DNA of 64,000 nucleotides from Vesta saturnalis (GCA_036346205.1 JARFJB010001971.1:797001-861000); one strand, 5' to 3'. Numbered from the stretch's first letter, positions 19,783 through 32,568 are shown. Numbers and translations: made by a program. The notes: a model not told the origin generated them from the sequence alone.

Positions 19783-20862
19783 AGAATTCCGCAACCTTGA
19801 CCTTCCTGAAATCCAACTCGATAACGAGAATATTTTTATGCCCCCATCACGGTCGACCAGGTTCATACATATTTCAAAAAAGGGAAAAATTCTGACCCAG
19901 GTCATGGCGGCCTAAATCGAAAAATCCTCCGTCATTTACCCGACCCAGCGCTCCGATTACTGTCCAACATCTACAACCAATGCTTAATCCTATCCCACTT
20001 CCCGACGGACTGGAAATCGGCCTCTACCGTCATGATACCTAAACCCCACGCCGACCTAACCTCACCCTGCTGCTATAGACCAGTCCGCCTCCTGAGTTGC
20101 TTCGGAAAATGCTTTGAGCAGATTCTAGCTAGGCGACCCAGGGACCACCTTGAATTTAACGACCTCTTTCCCAACAGCCAATTCGGCTTCCGTCCCAACC
20201 AAACGTGTCACGATCCCTTGTTGAAGCTGCTTACAGAGATCACCAGAGCATTCAATGCCAAGCAATGCAATCTGGCTGTGTTTATGGACATTAAGCAAGG
20301 ATTCGACAGGGTCTGGTACGCCGGACTCCTGCACAAGACCCGTAACCTCAACATTCCCGACCCCTTCTCCAAACTCCTACTCTCGTACCTGACCAATCGG
20401 TCAGTTCGGGTCAAAACCTTCTCAGATCCTTTTCAACCTACAGCAGGCGCACTCGACATTCCCGAAGTCACACAACCCGGAGTAGTCGTTGCGCAGTTTG
20501 CGGACGACACCTCCTTCTGGACGGTTAATTGGAACAGCGAAACGGCCTCCCTCCTCATATCCAAAACCCTTCGGAACTTCTCCAACTGGACGAACAGGTG
20601 GAGAATCTCCGTCAATCCCAGCAAAACCCAAACAATCCTCTTCGGACATCCTAATTACACCGAATATAAGTTCCCAAAGCTTGCTTCCAGAAATGTTTCT
20701 TTCGATTTAAATAAAAAAAGACTCCAAGATGAAGTCACATACCTAGGAATCCTATTCACTAGAACCCTTAATTGGCTCCCCGATGTAAAAGAACACTTAA
20801 CAGGATTAGAAACCGCGCAAACCTACTGGGCGACCTCCGAGAATCAGGAGTTGCTACCCTAA
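19783..20862 (+). pseudogene. Jockey-type ORF2: reverse transcriptase
   Basis: Frames switch at 19783-20030, where APG-D-LNRK appears out of frame. The open part at 20032-20862 has MIPKPHADLTSPCCYRPVRL, then NSQFGFRPNQTCHDPLLKLL, AVFMDIKQGFDRVW, the catalytic QFADDTSFW and VTYLGILFTRTLNW. The conserved GVPQGSVLSPLL block is deleted: TQPG joins directly to VVVAQFADDT near 20490. Without it the enzyme could not be active. Confidence 0.85.
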
Positions 20863-21354
20863 AACACTTCAACACACCTACAAAATATACATCCGCCCTG
20901 TTATGGATTTCCGAGCACCCATATACACCAATATAAATCTCAATCACCTTTACCATTGACTAAAAAATTTTAAGACACGCAAGTGTAATGTTAAATTGCG
21001 TTCCCAACATGCTGTCTTTTTCTAATGGAACCCCTGCTCCCCACCACCCACAAGCTTCTGAATTGTAAACTAACGACATCGTCGCAAATTTTCTGAACTG
21101 ATTACTCGACTGCACGAGTCATGACGAGACTGATTGTTATTGTCGGGTCGGCGCCATCCGTCTACATACTCATAGATAAATAAAAACCTTACATACTATA
21201 AACGGTATTGTTTCCCTAGCTATTATAATTGTTTGAAATAATATTTTTATTTCCAATATATGAAACTAAATTGATACCAAATAAATAGCTACCTGTGTAT
21301 CCAATGATTATTTATAAATGTACAATATAAAGCAAAAATATAAATTGCTAACAG

Positions 21355-21965
21355 TCAAATCGTACCACGAATTTTTTTACGAAAAATATTTGGGGGGTAA
21401 TTTTTAAAAACTATATCCAGGGCGTTATACAGTTTTGTCGCATGATACGTAAAACCACATTCGAACAATGTTGTACGATGTGCAGGTATGGTAAAATTAT
21501 TTACATATCTGATATTTTTAGAGTGAATTTCATTTCTACCAATTAATTTGCGGCGCAGATATGCAGGACTGTTCGTTATAACAATTCTATGTATAAAATT
21601 TAATGAAATTTCCACCTTGTTTTAAGGAGAGCCAATTTAATTCTTGCATGAAATCGCTAATATGGTCAAATTAACGTAGACCATACATAAATCTGCAACA
21701 AGTATTTTGTAGATGTTGGAGCCTGTTTCTGTTAATGTAATTTAGAAATGGGTAATAAACAGTTAAACAATATCCATAAATTGGAGAAATTAATACTTCA
21801 CATAAATTTTTTCTAAACTTATTGACTTATTAGTAAATAGTAATCGTAGTTTCATCTAGGCCCTTTTGATCACGTAACTTACATGATCACTAAAATTGTA
21901 TTTACGATCTAAAACTAAACCTAAATTTTTAATTTTCTCCGCAAAAGGTAAGGAAACACCGTTTT
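21355..21965 (-). pseudogene. LINE reverse transcriptase C-terminal tail, antisense
   Basis: On the minus strand, VSLPFAEKIKNLGLVLDRKY then NFSDHVSYVIKRA (about 21960-21870) and, after breaks, NRLQHLQNTCCRFMYGLR, HRIVITNSPAYLRRKLIGRN and FTIPAHRTTLFECGFTYHAT. This is the thumb/connection and C-terminal region of a CR1/Jockey-group LINE. No catalytic motif remains. Confidence 0.75.
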
Positions 21966-21974
21966 TTAAATTAA

Positions 21975-22186
21975 ATTAGGAGAAATAATTATAAAAAATA
22001 TAGAAATAATGAATAAAACAACTAATACAATAAATCGATTTAAATTTATTTCTCACTATAATAAATTAATTTAAAGGAACTCAATGAAGAAATATAAGTA
22101 AATATTCACGTAAACATCCAGAAGAACAAGAATATATCCCATTAGTTAATTTTCCATGTTGAGTATTTGAATATAAATATAAAGAA
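21975..22186 (-). pseudogene. nad4: nad4 3' end (NUMT)
   Basis: On the minus strand CYSLYLYSNTQHGKLTNGIY continues to REYLLIFLHWVPLN and a stop, the C-terminus of NADH dehydrogenase subunit 4 (TGA read as Trp). Downstream mt-like sequence runs to about 21975. The next nad4 codons lie at 25340, after LINE-1. Confidence 0.88.
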
Positions 22187-25100
22187 TAACATACATAAAT
22201 TTAATTTAAAAATGGAAAGTATTCTTCAATGGAACTGTAACGGATGTCAAAAAAGTTCGAGCGAGTTGAGACTAATCGCAAATGAACGCACACCATTAGT
22301 TATTTGCCTTCAAGAGACACATTTTAAAACACAAGATAAATTTAAAATACCCAATTATGTGAGCATTAGACGTGACATGCCCCACGAAAGGCGTGTAAAA
22401 GGTGGTGTTGCAATTTTTGTCCACAATGATTGTGTCTACAAAGAAACACAATTGCGTACTCATTTGAAAGCAATTGCAGTACACGTGTCGCACCCATTTA
22501 AAATGACAATTTGCAATATCTACTTGTCAGACAACACGTGGACACCGCTTGACTTAGAAAATCTTATCTCGCAACTTCCAGACCCGATTCTGTTGTTGGG
22601 TGACTTTAACTCCCATAATTCTTTGTGGGGTTCTGATAAATATGATAGAAGGGGAAAAGCAGTAGAGGACTTACTGGATACAACAGGGCTAATTTTACTT
22701 AATAATGCCCAGGAACCAACGTTCTTTAACGCCAGATCCAATAACTTATCCACGATCGATCTGACTTTGTGCTCCCCTCGGATAGCTCCGAACCTCACAT
22801 GGGAAGTAGCTAATGATCTACATGGAAGTGATCACTTTCCCATTCTCATCAGTACGTCACAATCTAATGGTCACGTAATGTTACCCGTGAAATGGAAGTT
22901 AATAAGAGCTGATTGGGACAATTTTAAAAACAAGGTACGTCCTATTAATAGAGCGTTGGAAATCGATGATATGGTAAACGACCTTAACGAATCGATTCTG
23001 CAAGCTGCCGAAATATCAATTCCTAGGACAAGCCACAAAGTAAACCGAATACCTGTACCTTGGTGGAACCCAAAAATCGGTGAAGCTATTAAGGCCAGAA
23101 AAGTCGCTCTAAAGAAGTTTTCAAAAAACCCCACTACAGAAAACCTTATCAATTTTAAAAAACTCAGAGCAATAGCACGACGAGAAATTAAAACCTCACA
23201 GAGGTCCTCATGGCGAAGTTACGTCAGCTCATTACAAACAACAACGCCTACTACAGAGTTGTGGACTAAAATCCGTGCCATCTGCGAGAAACGTTACAAT
23301 AAAAGCCTTACAAAATTGAAAATTAATTATAATCTATTTACAGAACCCGCAGCAGTAGCCGAGCAACTAGCTAATCATTACCAACAGGTCAGCAGTACAA
23401 ATAACTACAGTGGAGATTTTAAATTTAAAATGACAACTCAGCAGCCACCCTTAGATCTTACTGAAATAACCTATCAAAGCTACAACGAGCCAATTACTAT
23501 GGAAGAACTCCGTAAAGCTACGAAGCTAAGGAAGGTGCGACTGGAATCGATGATATCCCAAACGGAATGCTGAAAAACCTACCATACTCATGTTTGCTGG
23601 ATTTACTTTATACTTTCAACAAAATTTGGAACGAAGGCAAGTATCCAAAATTGTGGAAGACTGCAATGGTGGTACCTGTCTTAAAAACCAGTAAGGATCC
23701 GTTAGAACCGGACAGCTACCGTTCGATCTCTTTGTGTTGCTGTATGGAAAAACTCTTAGAAAAGATTATCAATAAAAGGCTGGTCAATTTAATGGAAGAA
23801 AATAACTGGACAAATCGTTATCAGGCGGGATTTCGGAAAAATTATAGCACAAACGATAAATTGATGCAATTGTCAACGGCCATCTATGAAAGCTTCGGAA
23901 GAAGAGAACACCTAACAGCTGTATTTTTCGACATGGAGAAGGCTTATGATACAGTTTGGAGATATGGCGTATTGGAAAAGCTACATAAATGGGGGGTTAA
24001 AGGGAAAATTAGCCTATACCATAAAGTCATTTCTGTATGATAGAAGTTTTAAAGTGCGGGTAGGGAAAGCAGTGTCCGACGAACATATTTTAGAAAATGG
24101 AATACCTCAAGGCTCTCCACTTAATGTAACTTTGTTTGCTATTGCGGTAAATGGTATCACAACTACACTAAAACCAACAATTGGCCGCTCTATATACGTT
24201 GACGATATCACGATCTATAGGTCCGGGAAAAGAGGCGCTGCAATTAACAACGAGCTACAGAAAGCAATTAACACCATAGTGGAACAGGCACAAAAAGTAG
24301 GATTCCGGTTTTCTCACTCAAAGACAGTGTCTATGCATTTCTGCAAGCTAAGAACACCGCATTGCGAGTCTAAACTTTACCTTGGAAATAAACGAATCAG
24401 AGTTGTATCTCAAACAAAATTTCTTGGCATAATTCTTAACCCTACCCTCTCGTGGAGAAACCACATAGAATATATATCCAAACAAGTCTTGAATGTAATA
24501 AAGTGCCTATCAAACACAAACTGGGGTGCAAACCGGGAAATTCTATTACGGATTTATAAAACAATGATTCTTTCAAAGACAGATTATGGATGCAATGCAT
24601 ACGGATCTGCATGCTAATCTCTCTTGAAGAAACTAGACACAATCCAAAATGTCTCACTAAGATACTGCATGGGGGCTTTCCCCACAAGCTCTTCATATAG
24701 TTTATGCGCTGAAGCTGATGTTCTACCCTTAAAGTTCAGGCTGTTACAAAAATATGCTTGCAAAATCAGCATGAAGTCAACACATTTTAATTACGAGATC
24801 ATCACTAAGAATTAAATACGTGCAGAACATTAAATACGCTCATATATGTACAATTAACAAAACAAAGGATCACATTACAGATCCCATCACAAGAAGCGAC
24901 CAAAAAGGAGTACATTAGAGATAAAATATTAGACCAATGGCAAAATACTTGGAATCAACAAAATAGCCCCCTTAAAGAACATCTACCTTCGATCAAAAAA
25001 CCCAAAAAATACCCAGCATTCTCAAGAAGGAATAGTATAATCATTACAAGACTTCGCATAGGTCATACAAAGTTGACACACGAACACATACTTACAGGAT

Positions 25101-25339
25101 CACCCCGAGGAATATGCCAAACATGCAACGTACAATTAACGATCCGACATCTCTTCACTGATTGTCAAGCAATGCAAGCACAACGAGAAATCTGTGATAT
25201 AAGAGGTCCATTTCCAAAAATGCTAGAAGTAAATGAAAGAAAAATGAAAAAGGTACTTGAATTTTTACATTTATCAGAATTACACGGAAAAATTTAACCA
25301 ACAAATATGCACATATTCAGAATACGTTTTGGAACAAGT
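22187..25339 (+). mobile_element. I-clade LINE (LINE-1), 5'-truncated, inserted in nad4 of the NUMT
   Basis: ORF2 only: APE endonuclease (from 22212), RT, a mostly deleted RNase H region (24815-25040) and a Cys/His C-terminal motif (25073-25297). nad4 codons stop at about 22186 and resume at about 25339, so the LINE interrupts the gene around its SFFS--YSLY region. The target duplication was not resolved. Confidence 0.87.
22212..25297 (+). pseudogene. LINE-1 ORF2: endonuclease plus reverse transcriptase (broken)
   Basis: Starts MESILQWNCNGCQKSSSELR. Endonuclease landmarks are CLQETHF, LLLGDFNSHNSLWGS, STIDLTLCSPRIAP and GSDHFPI, so the catalytic E, D, N and H positions are in place. RT landmarks are KTAMVVPVLKTSKDPLEPDS, YRSISL, YQAGFRKNYSTNDKL, AVFFDMEKAYDTVW, NGIPQGSPLNVTLFAIAVN and the catalytic YVDDI. 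A frameshift near 23560 and another near 24010 separate blocks, and a stop occurs at 24615. The RNase H expected in this clade is essentially lost; the tail keeps ICQTCNVQLTIRHLFTDC. Confidence 0.88.
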
Positions 25340-26014
25340 AAATAAGTTAATCTAATTAAAATTATTGTAAATCAACTATAAGAAACCAAACTATTAATTA
25401 ATATAATTTCCCCTAATAAATTTAAAGAAGGAGGAGCTGCTATATTAGAAGAACATAATAAAAATCATCATAATCTTATTCTAGGTATAATATTAATTAA
25501 ACCTTTCTTTAAAAACAATCTACGACTAGATAAACGTTCATATGAACAATTAGCTAAACAAAATAATCCTGATGAACATAAACCATGAGAAATTATTATT
25601 ACAATTGAACCATATAAACCTCATATATTTATTGTTATTAAACCTCCTAATACTAATCTCATATATGAAACTGATGAATATGCCATTAAAGACTTAACAT
25701 CCATTTGACGTAAACAAATTAAAGAAATAATAAAACCCCCTATTACACCAATAATTATAATAATAAAATTAAATTTTAAACCTACAATTATATAAATTTT
25801 TATAAAACGAATTAATCCATATCCCCCTAACTTTAACATTACGCCAGCCAAAATTATTGACCCAGAAATTGGAGCCTCTACATGAGCCTTGGGTAACCAT
25901 AAAATGAACAAAATATATAGGAATTTTAACTAAAAAAACAAAAATTGTACAAACTTAAAAATAAATATTATTTAATGAAAAAGAAAGATAATAAATATCT
26001 AAAGTATAAAAATT

Positions 26015-26017
<3 letters not shown>
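25340..26017 (-). pseudogene. nad4: nad4 central part (NUMT)
   Basis: On the minus strand: FVFLVKIPIYFVHFM, then a frame of 96 codons with LPKAHVEAPISGSIILAGVM, LKLGGYGLIRF, LRQMDVKSLMAYSSVSYM, and further on SHGLCSSGLFCLANCSYERL and NLLGEIILINSLVSYS. This is the conserved core of subunit 4 of complex I. Frameshifts are present (near 25905 and 25620). It ends upstream at a (TA)n tract. Confidence 0.95.

Positions 26018-26064
<47 letters not shown>
26018..26064. repeat. (TA)n microsatellite
   Basis: TA tract between nad4 sequence and the target site of LINE-2. Confidence 0.95.
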
Positions 26065-26067
<3 letters not shown>

Positions 26068-26408
26068 GTATTAATAATGTTATAATATTGTTATTGGGGA
26101 GTAAAGTCGAACCAGCACCTCCACGTGGTACTCCCCGGGTAACGCTAACGCTGGTCGCATATCGTTTGTCTTCGTCTCTTTGGTTGTCTTGGTCCCATGT
26201 CATTTGTTTCATGTCTTGGAGACTCGACTCCGTTAACAAAGGCGTAATCCAAGGTGTAATACGTACCGTGCCGAGGGATGAGTGGCCATACGTTAGTTGG
26301 TCGCGAACGGTGTCTGTCGGGTACCTGGCAGCCCCCGACAGTAATTTTGCCTTGCTGCGGTAAGGGACCACTGCCGCGGTGGACTTTTATTTGTTCCCTA
26401 CTCGTGGG

Positions 26409-27727
26409 ATGTTGATGAGCAGGAAAATTAAAACTATAGAGGTTCTGGCCTCCCAACCAGACGCGAGGGAGTCGCGTAATAAACCCAACATTACGAGCAA
26501 GGAAAAGGAGGATCTTCCCCGTTTCTTATTGTTAAAAGCCTAGGAGACTTTAGTAAGGTATCGCCCTTTTTTATAGCGAAAAGTTTGTTAGGAATAGCTG
26601 GCCAAACAAAATCAGTCAAAAAAATAAGAGACGGTTTGTTAATAGAGACTGTAAGTAACTTACAATCTCGAAAATTATTAAGTACTACTCGACTCTGTGA
26701 CATGAACGTAGAAATTAGTCCACACGATTCGTTAAATAAAAGCAGAGGTATAGTATTTTGTAGAGATTTCTTAAATTGTACGGTTACTGAAATACTAGAA
26801 GAACTAAAAGATGAGAAAGTAATAGACGTTCGTAGGATCCAGAGCAAAAGGAACGGTATTATGGTTGATACTCCAAACCATATCCTTACCTTTAGCACAC
26901 CCACCTTACCTCAACGCATAACGGAGGAATTTACATTCTACCAGTTAGAATGTATATTCCGACCCCTTTGAGATGCATGAAATGCCAAAGGTTTGGACAC
27001 TCGGCCGCAAACTGCAGAAATGAATCTAGGTGTGTATGTGGAAACCAGGTACATGATGGTGAATGCACTAGTATAACCTGCATTAACTGCGGAGAGGGCA
27101 TCTGTGCAGATCCGAGATTGCCCTAAATTTAAAGAAGAGTTGGCTATTCAAGAGATCAAGACTACGAAAAAACTATCCTATTTTGAGGCTAAGGAAGAAC
27201 TGAAATTATCTCTTGTCCTATCCAACAAGTCGTATGCCAATGTAGCGGCGAAATCGAACACAGACATAGCCAATGAAGTTATAAGTACGCTTTTACCTGC
27301 CATGGAGAGGATGATTGAAAACGGTATTAAAAAACACTTACCAACCCAAGCCACACATAAAGAACAAGACAAACATGTACAAACTGCAGATTGTTTTTTA
27401 CCACCTCAACCACCATCCTTGATATCGAAACCTTCGGTGTCATCGGTAACGGTAACCGAACAGGATAAATCGTCAGCGGATGAAATGGAGGTAGTCGAAT
27501 CCTCCAGCTTAAAACGACAACTTAGTCCAGCTACCCCGACTGAAGAATTGGAACCTACTGATGGAAGGCCCACTTTTAAAAACATAAGCAAAATTCAAAA
27601 GCGGCCAAAAGGTTGGCCTAAAGGGAAATTAAGAAAACCTAGGTCCCAGCCTAAAGAAGAATCTGATAGTGGTAATTCAGTTGCAGGGGAGAGAGCCCCG
27701 TCAACTGAACCATCCTGTGATAAATAG
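26409..27727 (+). pseudogene. LINE-2 ORF1: RNA-binding Gag-like protein (broken)
   Basis: ATG at 26409, frameshift near 26528. The body has FLIVKSLGDFSKVSPFFIAK and FCRDFLNCTVTEILEELKDE, an RRM-like fold typical of I-element ORF1. After a shift near 26965 come zinc knuckles (MKCQRFGHSAANCRN, CVCGNQVHDGECTS, CINCGEG). After another shift the frame is open to 27727: KELSYFEAKEEL-type and SYANVAAKSNTD, a Pro/Ser-rich stretch, and a basic tail (KRPKGWPKGKLRKPRSQPK). It would package the element's RNA. Confidence 0.85.
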
Positions 27728-28019
27728 TCTGTGATATTAGTGTTTCGTTTGTCTTAAATATGTTGATGTTTGTTTATTAAATTAATCATATACTAGTCCA
27801 TATTTAACTGTGATAGTTACATCAACCTATGATATTTCTCTGTGATATCTATATTATTTGTTCTCTCGTTCATTATTTATTTTACGTGTTATTTAGTATT
27901 TGTGATGTCCCTATATACACATTTCACCGTTATTTATTTATGTTATTTATTAATAGTAATAATCATTTGTTGTCCAATTTTTCCCAAAAACTTATTTAAA
28001 AAAAAAAAAAAAGGCTAAT

Positions 28020-31000
28020 ATAAACAATTTAGAAACCATTGTTCAATGGAACTGTAACGGCGTAGTATTGCATTCAGACAACATAAAATTATTTCTGAAA
28101 GATTTTTCTCCTGCTTGTCTATGTCTGCAGGAAACACATCTAAAGCCAGATCAACCATACTGTAGAAAGAACTACAGAGTCTATCGTCGCGATACTGTTC
28201 CTATGATACGAGCTAGAGGGGGGGTTATGATCATGATCCGTGAAGATCTTGTCTCCGTTAGAATACATTTGACAACTGATGTACAGGCCGTTGCAGTCAA
28301 GCTGCAAACTCCCTTAGAGTTGACTGTTTGCAATGTGTACTTACCACATTCAGATGTCGAAATGAATGGTTTATCGGCCCTATTAGAACAATTACCGAGA
28401 CCTTTATTATTAGTGGGCGACTTCAATGCCCACAGTCAGTTATGGGGTTCAAGGGATACTGATGCGAGGGGTAACTACATAGAAAGCCTTTTGGATGACA
28501 GTCCTGACCTTGTCCTACTGAATACTGGCTCTCCAACGTTCGTAAACACAAGATCGAATACGTTTTCAGCCATCGACCTAAGCATATGCTCCGCATCAAT
28601 CGCACTCAGTTGTCTTTGAAGTACAGTTAGCCATCCACATGATAGTGATCACATACCAATAACTATTAAAATAGGTTGTGAAAGACTGAACAACGTCATG
28701 CCTAATAGATGGTCGCTAAAAAGAGCAGACTGGGCAGGCTTTAGCACTTCAGACCCTCCATCTTACTACTGATATAGAAGATGATGTTCATAAGTTTACG
28801 GAGATGTTGATAAGAGCAGCAGAGGCCTGCATTCCTATGACCCAAGGAGGACAAGTTAGGGTATCTGTACCTTGGTGGAGTGATGAGATTAAGACTCTCA
28901 TAGACAGGAAAAGAGAGCATTTAATAAATTCAAACGCCACCCAGTAGCAGAAAATCTCATTGCTTTCAAGAGACAAAGAGCAATTGCTCGTAGAGCTGTG
29001 CTGGAAGTTAAGCGCTCTTCATGGAAACGGTATGTTTCCGAGATAGACCCGAAAACACCCATCTCAGATGTGTGGCGCAGGGTAAGAGCAATCTCTGGAA
29101 GGGGCATACCATCGCATTTAGCGCGAGTTAGTGCTGATGGCCGAACGCTAGAAAACGCGTATGATATTGCGGAAGCCTTTGCAATGTATTTCGAAAAGAT
29201 CAGCTCATCTAGAAACTACCATCAGGCTTTCCTTCAACACAAAATGAACGGAGATCCCGTTGGACCTCTCGACCGAAGAAGATCTTCCGTACAACGTGGA
29301 TTTGACAATGATGGAGCTAGAAGAAGCGATTCGTAGGAAAGGTAAAACAGCTACGGGTTTGGATAGAATCCTACGATTTTATCAAACATGCCACGTCTCC
29401 AGTTAAGGAAAACCTCCTGAATATGTATAATCGGATCTGGAGAGAAGGTTGCTACCCTCAGACCTGGAGAGAAGCTGCTATTGTGCCTTTACTTAAGGAC
29501 GGTAAAGATCCTAGTCAGGTCTCAAGCTATCGCCCCATAAGCTTAACATCATGTCTTAGTAAGCTCCTGGAGAGCATGGTCAATACACGTCTTGTGTGGG
29601 ATCTAGAAAAGTGCGACCATCTAGCGAGCTACCAGTGTGGTTTTCGCAGTGGTCGTTCTACCACCGACCACCTGGTGGCATTAGAAGATGCCATTCAGAA
29701 TGCTATTTTCGATAGACAGCACTTGGTGGCAGTTTTCTTTGATTTGGAAAGGGCGTACGATATGGTCTGGCGTTATGGAGCTTTGGACAATCTATACCAA
29801 TGGGGATATCGCGGTAGGATAGCTAAATTTGTCAGGTCCTTTCTAGAGGAGCGTAAGTTTCGAGTCCGCGTAGGCAATTCTTTTCAAGAACTCATGTACT
29901 TGAAAATGGTATACCTCAAGGCTCTGTGCTAAGCGTGACACTCTTTGCCGTAGCAGTAAACGAATTGGCAAGGGCGGTAAATCCACGAGTCGGTCGATGC
30001 TTCTATGTGGACGACTTAGCTCTTTATGTTGCTGGGCCCACCATTCCCATGATAGCTAGGAATCTCCAGAACGCTGTGGATGCTATTTCACAATATGGCT
30101 TATCAAGAGGTTTCCGGTTTTCCACAGAAAAAACAGTTTGCATCCACTTCTGTCGTTTACGTAGACCCCATAGGGATCCACGTATAACACTGTATGGTCA
30201 TGCTATCGATTGCCGTCCTCAGGTAAAGTTTCTTGGGCTGATTTTTGACAGCAGACTATCTTGGTTTGCCCACATTAAATATCCCGTGTCTAGATGCCGC
30301 CAAGCTGAACGTTATGAAGTGCTTATCCGGTCTGAAGTGGGGTGCAAATAGAGAAGCTTTATTGATGTTGTATAAGTCGCTCGTATTATCCAAGCTCGAC
30401 TACGGCTGTATAGTCTACTCATCCGCAAGAAAAGCTTGCTCAAAAATTAGATGTGATTCAGCATGTAGGGATACGTTACGCCACCGGGTCCTTTCGGACA
30501 AGTCCTACATTGAGTATGTACGTTGAATCTGGTATTTATCCGCTATATCTACGTCGTGATCGTTTTATGTTGGCATACATTGCAGCCATCCGCGCACAAC
30601 CCCTTCATCCAAATTATTCCACCATATTGTCTGCAAATCTGATAAAATGGTGTAGTAGACCATCTGCTACAAGACCAATGGTTATACGTGCTAGAGACCA
30701 TATGAACTCAGAAGAATATGTAATTCCACAAGTTTATCCGGTCACATCCCGTGAGATTCCCCCATGGAATCTTACTCAAATCATTCCAAATTTCAAAATG
30801 AGACGGTGGTCTGATATGAATCCTGCCATGAAGAGAGTGAAATTTTATGAACTATTAGGAGAATACACAGGAGTGGCCGTTTTGTACACCGACGGCTCTA
30901 AGGTAGATAGTGGAGTGAAGTGCTTTGGTTACACCTGAGGGAGTGGGACACGGATGGTCTCTAAATCAACAAGCGAGTGTATACACTGCTGAGCTTTTAT

Positions 31001-31686
31001 GGTATATGGCAGGCTTTGCTGTATATCATGATGTCAAATAGCTCCGGAGATTTTTAGTGTGTAGTGATTCTGTTAGTAGCCTCCAGGCAATAGCCAATCC
31101 ATTTTCTCGTGACCCTCTCTGTGTCGCTATACTGGCACTCAATCATAATATACGACAAGCTAGGAATGTCTTCTTCGCCTGGATTCCAAGTCACATTGGA
31201 ATTGAGGGGAATGAGAAAGCCGATTGTGCCGCACGTGAGGCAGCCTTACTTATGTCGGAAGATGTAAGCTCTGTTAGGGTGGACGATGTACGTGCTGCCG
31301 CGTCATCACTTCTTCTACATCGCTGGCAGCAAACATGGAATGTAATCGATGATAATCACCTTCGAAGAGTGAAAGATTCTGTGGTCAATTGGAAAATGCC
31401 AACTGACTTAACCAGAAGGGATCAGGTTGTGATGACCAGGATCCGCATAGGACATACACGGATAACACACTCCCATTTACTTACAGCCGAAGAACCACCG
31501 TTGTGCTCGCTGTGTAATTCTCGACTTACTGTGCGCCACGTCCTAGTAGATTGCCCACATTACGGCTGTTATAGGTCAGAATGCCGGATAGCTAACGACT
31601 TGCGGGAAATCCTTACCAACGAACCTTCCCAAATACGACAAATAATTAAGTACCTGAAAAGAGTGGACTTATATTGGAAGATATAG
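28020..31686 (+). pseudogene. LINE-2 ORF2: endonuclease, reverse transcriptase and RNase H (broken)
   Basis: Endonuclease: IVQWNCNGVVLHSDN, CLCLQETHLKPDQ, LLLVGDFNAHSQLWGS, SAIDLSICSASIAL and HDSDHIPI. RT: REAAIVPLLKDGKDPSQVSS, YRPISLTSCLSKLLESM, YQCGFRSGRSTTDHLVALE, AVFFDLERAYDMVW and FYVDDLALY. RNase H: VLYTDGSKVDSG, RFLVCSDSVSSLQAIA, VFFAWIPSHIGIEGNEKADC. C-terminal CSLCNSRLTVRHVLVDCPHY. Frameshifts occur near 28615, 29330, 29920, 30310, 30530 and 30940. RNase H downstream of RT places it in the I clade. Confidence 0.92.
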
Positions 31687-31980
31687 CACGATGCTTTTTT
31701 TGTTTTATATTTGTGTTTTCAAACAGCGTAACTACTTACACATTTCGTGTACACATAAGTATAAGAGTTATTTTAATTTGCTTTATGTACGGACGTATTT
31801 GTACTCTACAGATACCTTGTCTGCCGTTCTTAACCAATGTCATAAAATAGTGTCGTTGTTGAATGGCAACTTACTGTAGATTAGAATCCGGTGTAGGTAA
31901 AAAGGAAGAAAAGAAGGAGCTAATAACCAAAGATGTCGATGCTCCATAAAACTAATAAAAAAAAAAAAAATATTGTTATT

Positions 31981-32014
31981 AATTTTAGGTTGAGGTTATC
32001 AACCTGAACGTATT

Positions 32015-32096
<82 letters not shown>

Positions 32097-32118
32097 ATAA
32101 CCTCAACCTAAAATTAAT
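31981..32118. repeat. nad4: inverted nad4 pieces around a (TA)n tract
   Basis: ATTAATTTTAGGTTGAGGTT-ATCAA on the plus strand (31978-32001) and its reverse complement at 32094-32118 face each other across a (TA)n tract (32017-32094). Both encode the nad4 motif LILGWGYQ; the plus copy continues PERIQ. A minus-strand gene therefore carries a short inverted duplicate. Confidence 0.88.
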
Positions 32119-32495
32119 TACGATGTTGGAATTAATTTAATTTCAAAAAAAAATATAAAAAGTGAATATATTTATTGAACTAAAAGTTATAAATAATGAG
32201 AATAATATTATTAAAACAACAAATAAAAAAAAATCACTATAATTTTTCTCAATATAAATTTTTCCTCTAGCTATAATTATTAAAGTACAAATTCAAATAC
32301 TAAGTAAAATTATTAAATATCTTAAATAATCACACCCAAATATATATCTAATTGAACTACAAAAAAATGTAAAATTAAAACTAAGAAAAAATATATAAAA
32401 TATAATAAAAAATAAAAACTGAATAATTCAAAAATAATTTTTTAAAAAACATAAAGGAATCATAAAAATTATTAAAAAAATAAATTTTATCATAA
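32119..32495 (-). pseudogene. nad4: nad4 5' part (NUMT)
   Basis: On the minus strand it starts MIKFIFLIIFMIPLCFLKNY and runs, with stops, to FEIKLIPTS and LILGWGYQ. This is the N-terminal third of nad4. With the pieces at 25340 and 21975 it accounts for most of the gene. Upstream nad4L, trnT, trnP, nad6 and most of cob are missing. Confidence 0.8.
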
Positions 32496-32568
32496 AATAT
32501 TAAAAGACTGAAAATAATCATTGCCATAAGAACGAACTATTAAATATTATACCAATATTTAAAAAAAA

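Larger units (their letters stand above)
18840..21190 (+). mobile_element. Jockey-type LINE, 5'-truncated
   Basis: Endonuclease C-terminus (LPNAVILGDFNDRHIQFGD near 18905; TITSDHIPLLVKT near 19140), a long linker, RT with FADDT catalytic motif (20500), and a 3' untranslated region to about 21190 (CACGAGTCATGACGAGACTG; TAAATAAAAACC). The sequence is notably GC-richer than its surroundings. No tail duplication was identified. Confidence 0.85.
26096..31970 (+). mobile_element. I-clade LINE (LINE-2), nearly full length, with exact target-site duplication
   Basis: Flanked by a 12-bp direct duplication AATATTGTTATT (26084-26095 and 31969-31980). Structure: GC-rich 5' leader from GGGGAGTAAAGTCGAACC, ORF1 with zinc knuckles, poly-A-rich spacer, ORF2 (endonuclease, RT, RNase H), short 3' UTR, AATAAA and a poly(A) end. 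It is inserted into a small plus-oriented nad4 piece of the NUMT. Several frameshifts show it is no longer active. Confidence 0.93.

Noticed and set aside
20125..20650. Several minus-strand frames of 60-75 codons
   Set aside because: All lie antisense to the Jockey-type reverse transcriptase.
26088..26456. Frames on both strands at the 5' end of LINE-2 (about 90-138 codons)
   Set aside because: They fall in the GC-rich leader before ORF1, disagree between strands, and the longest runs through the (TA)n tract.
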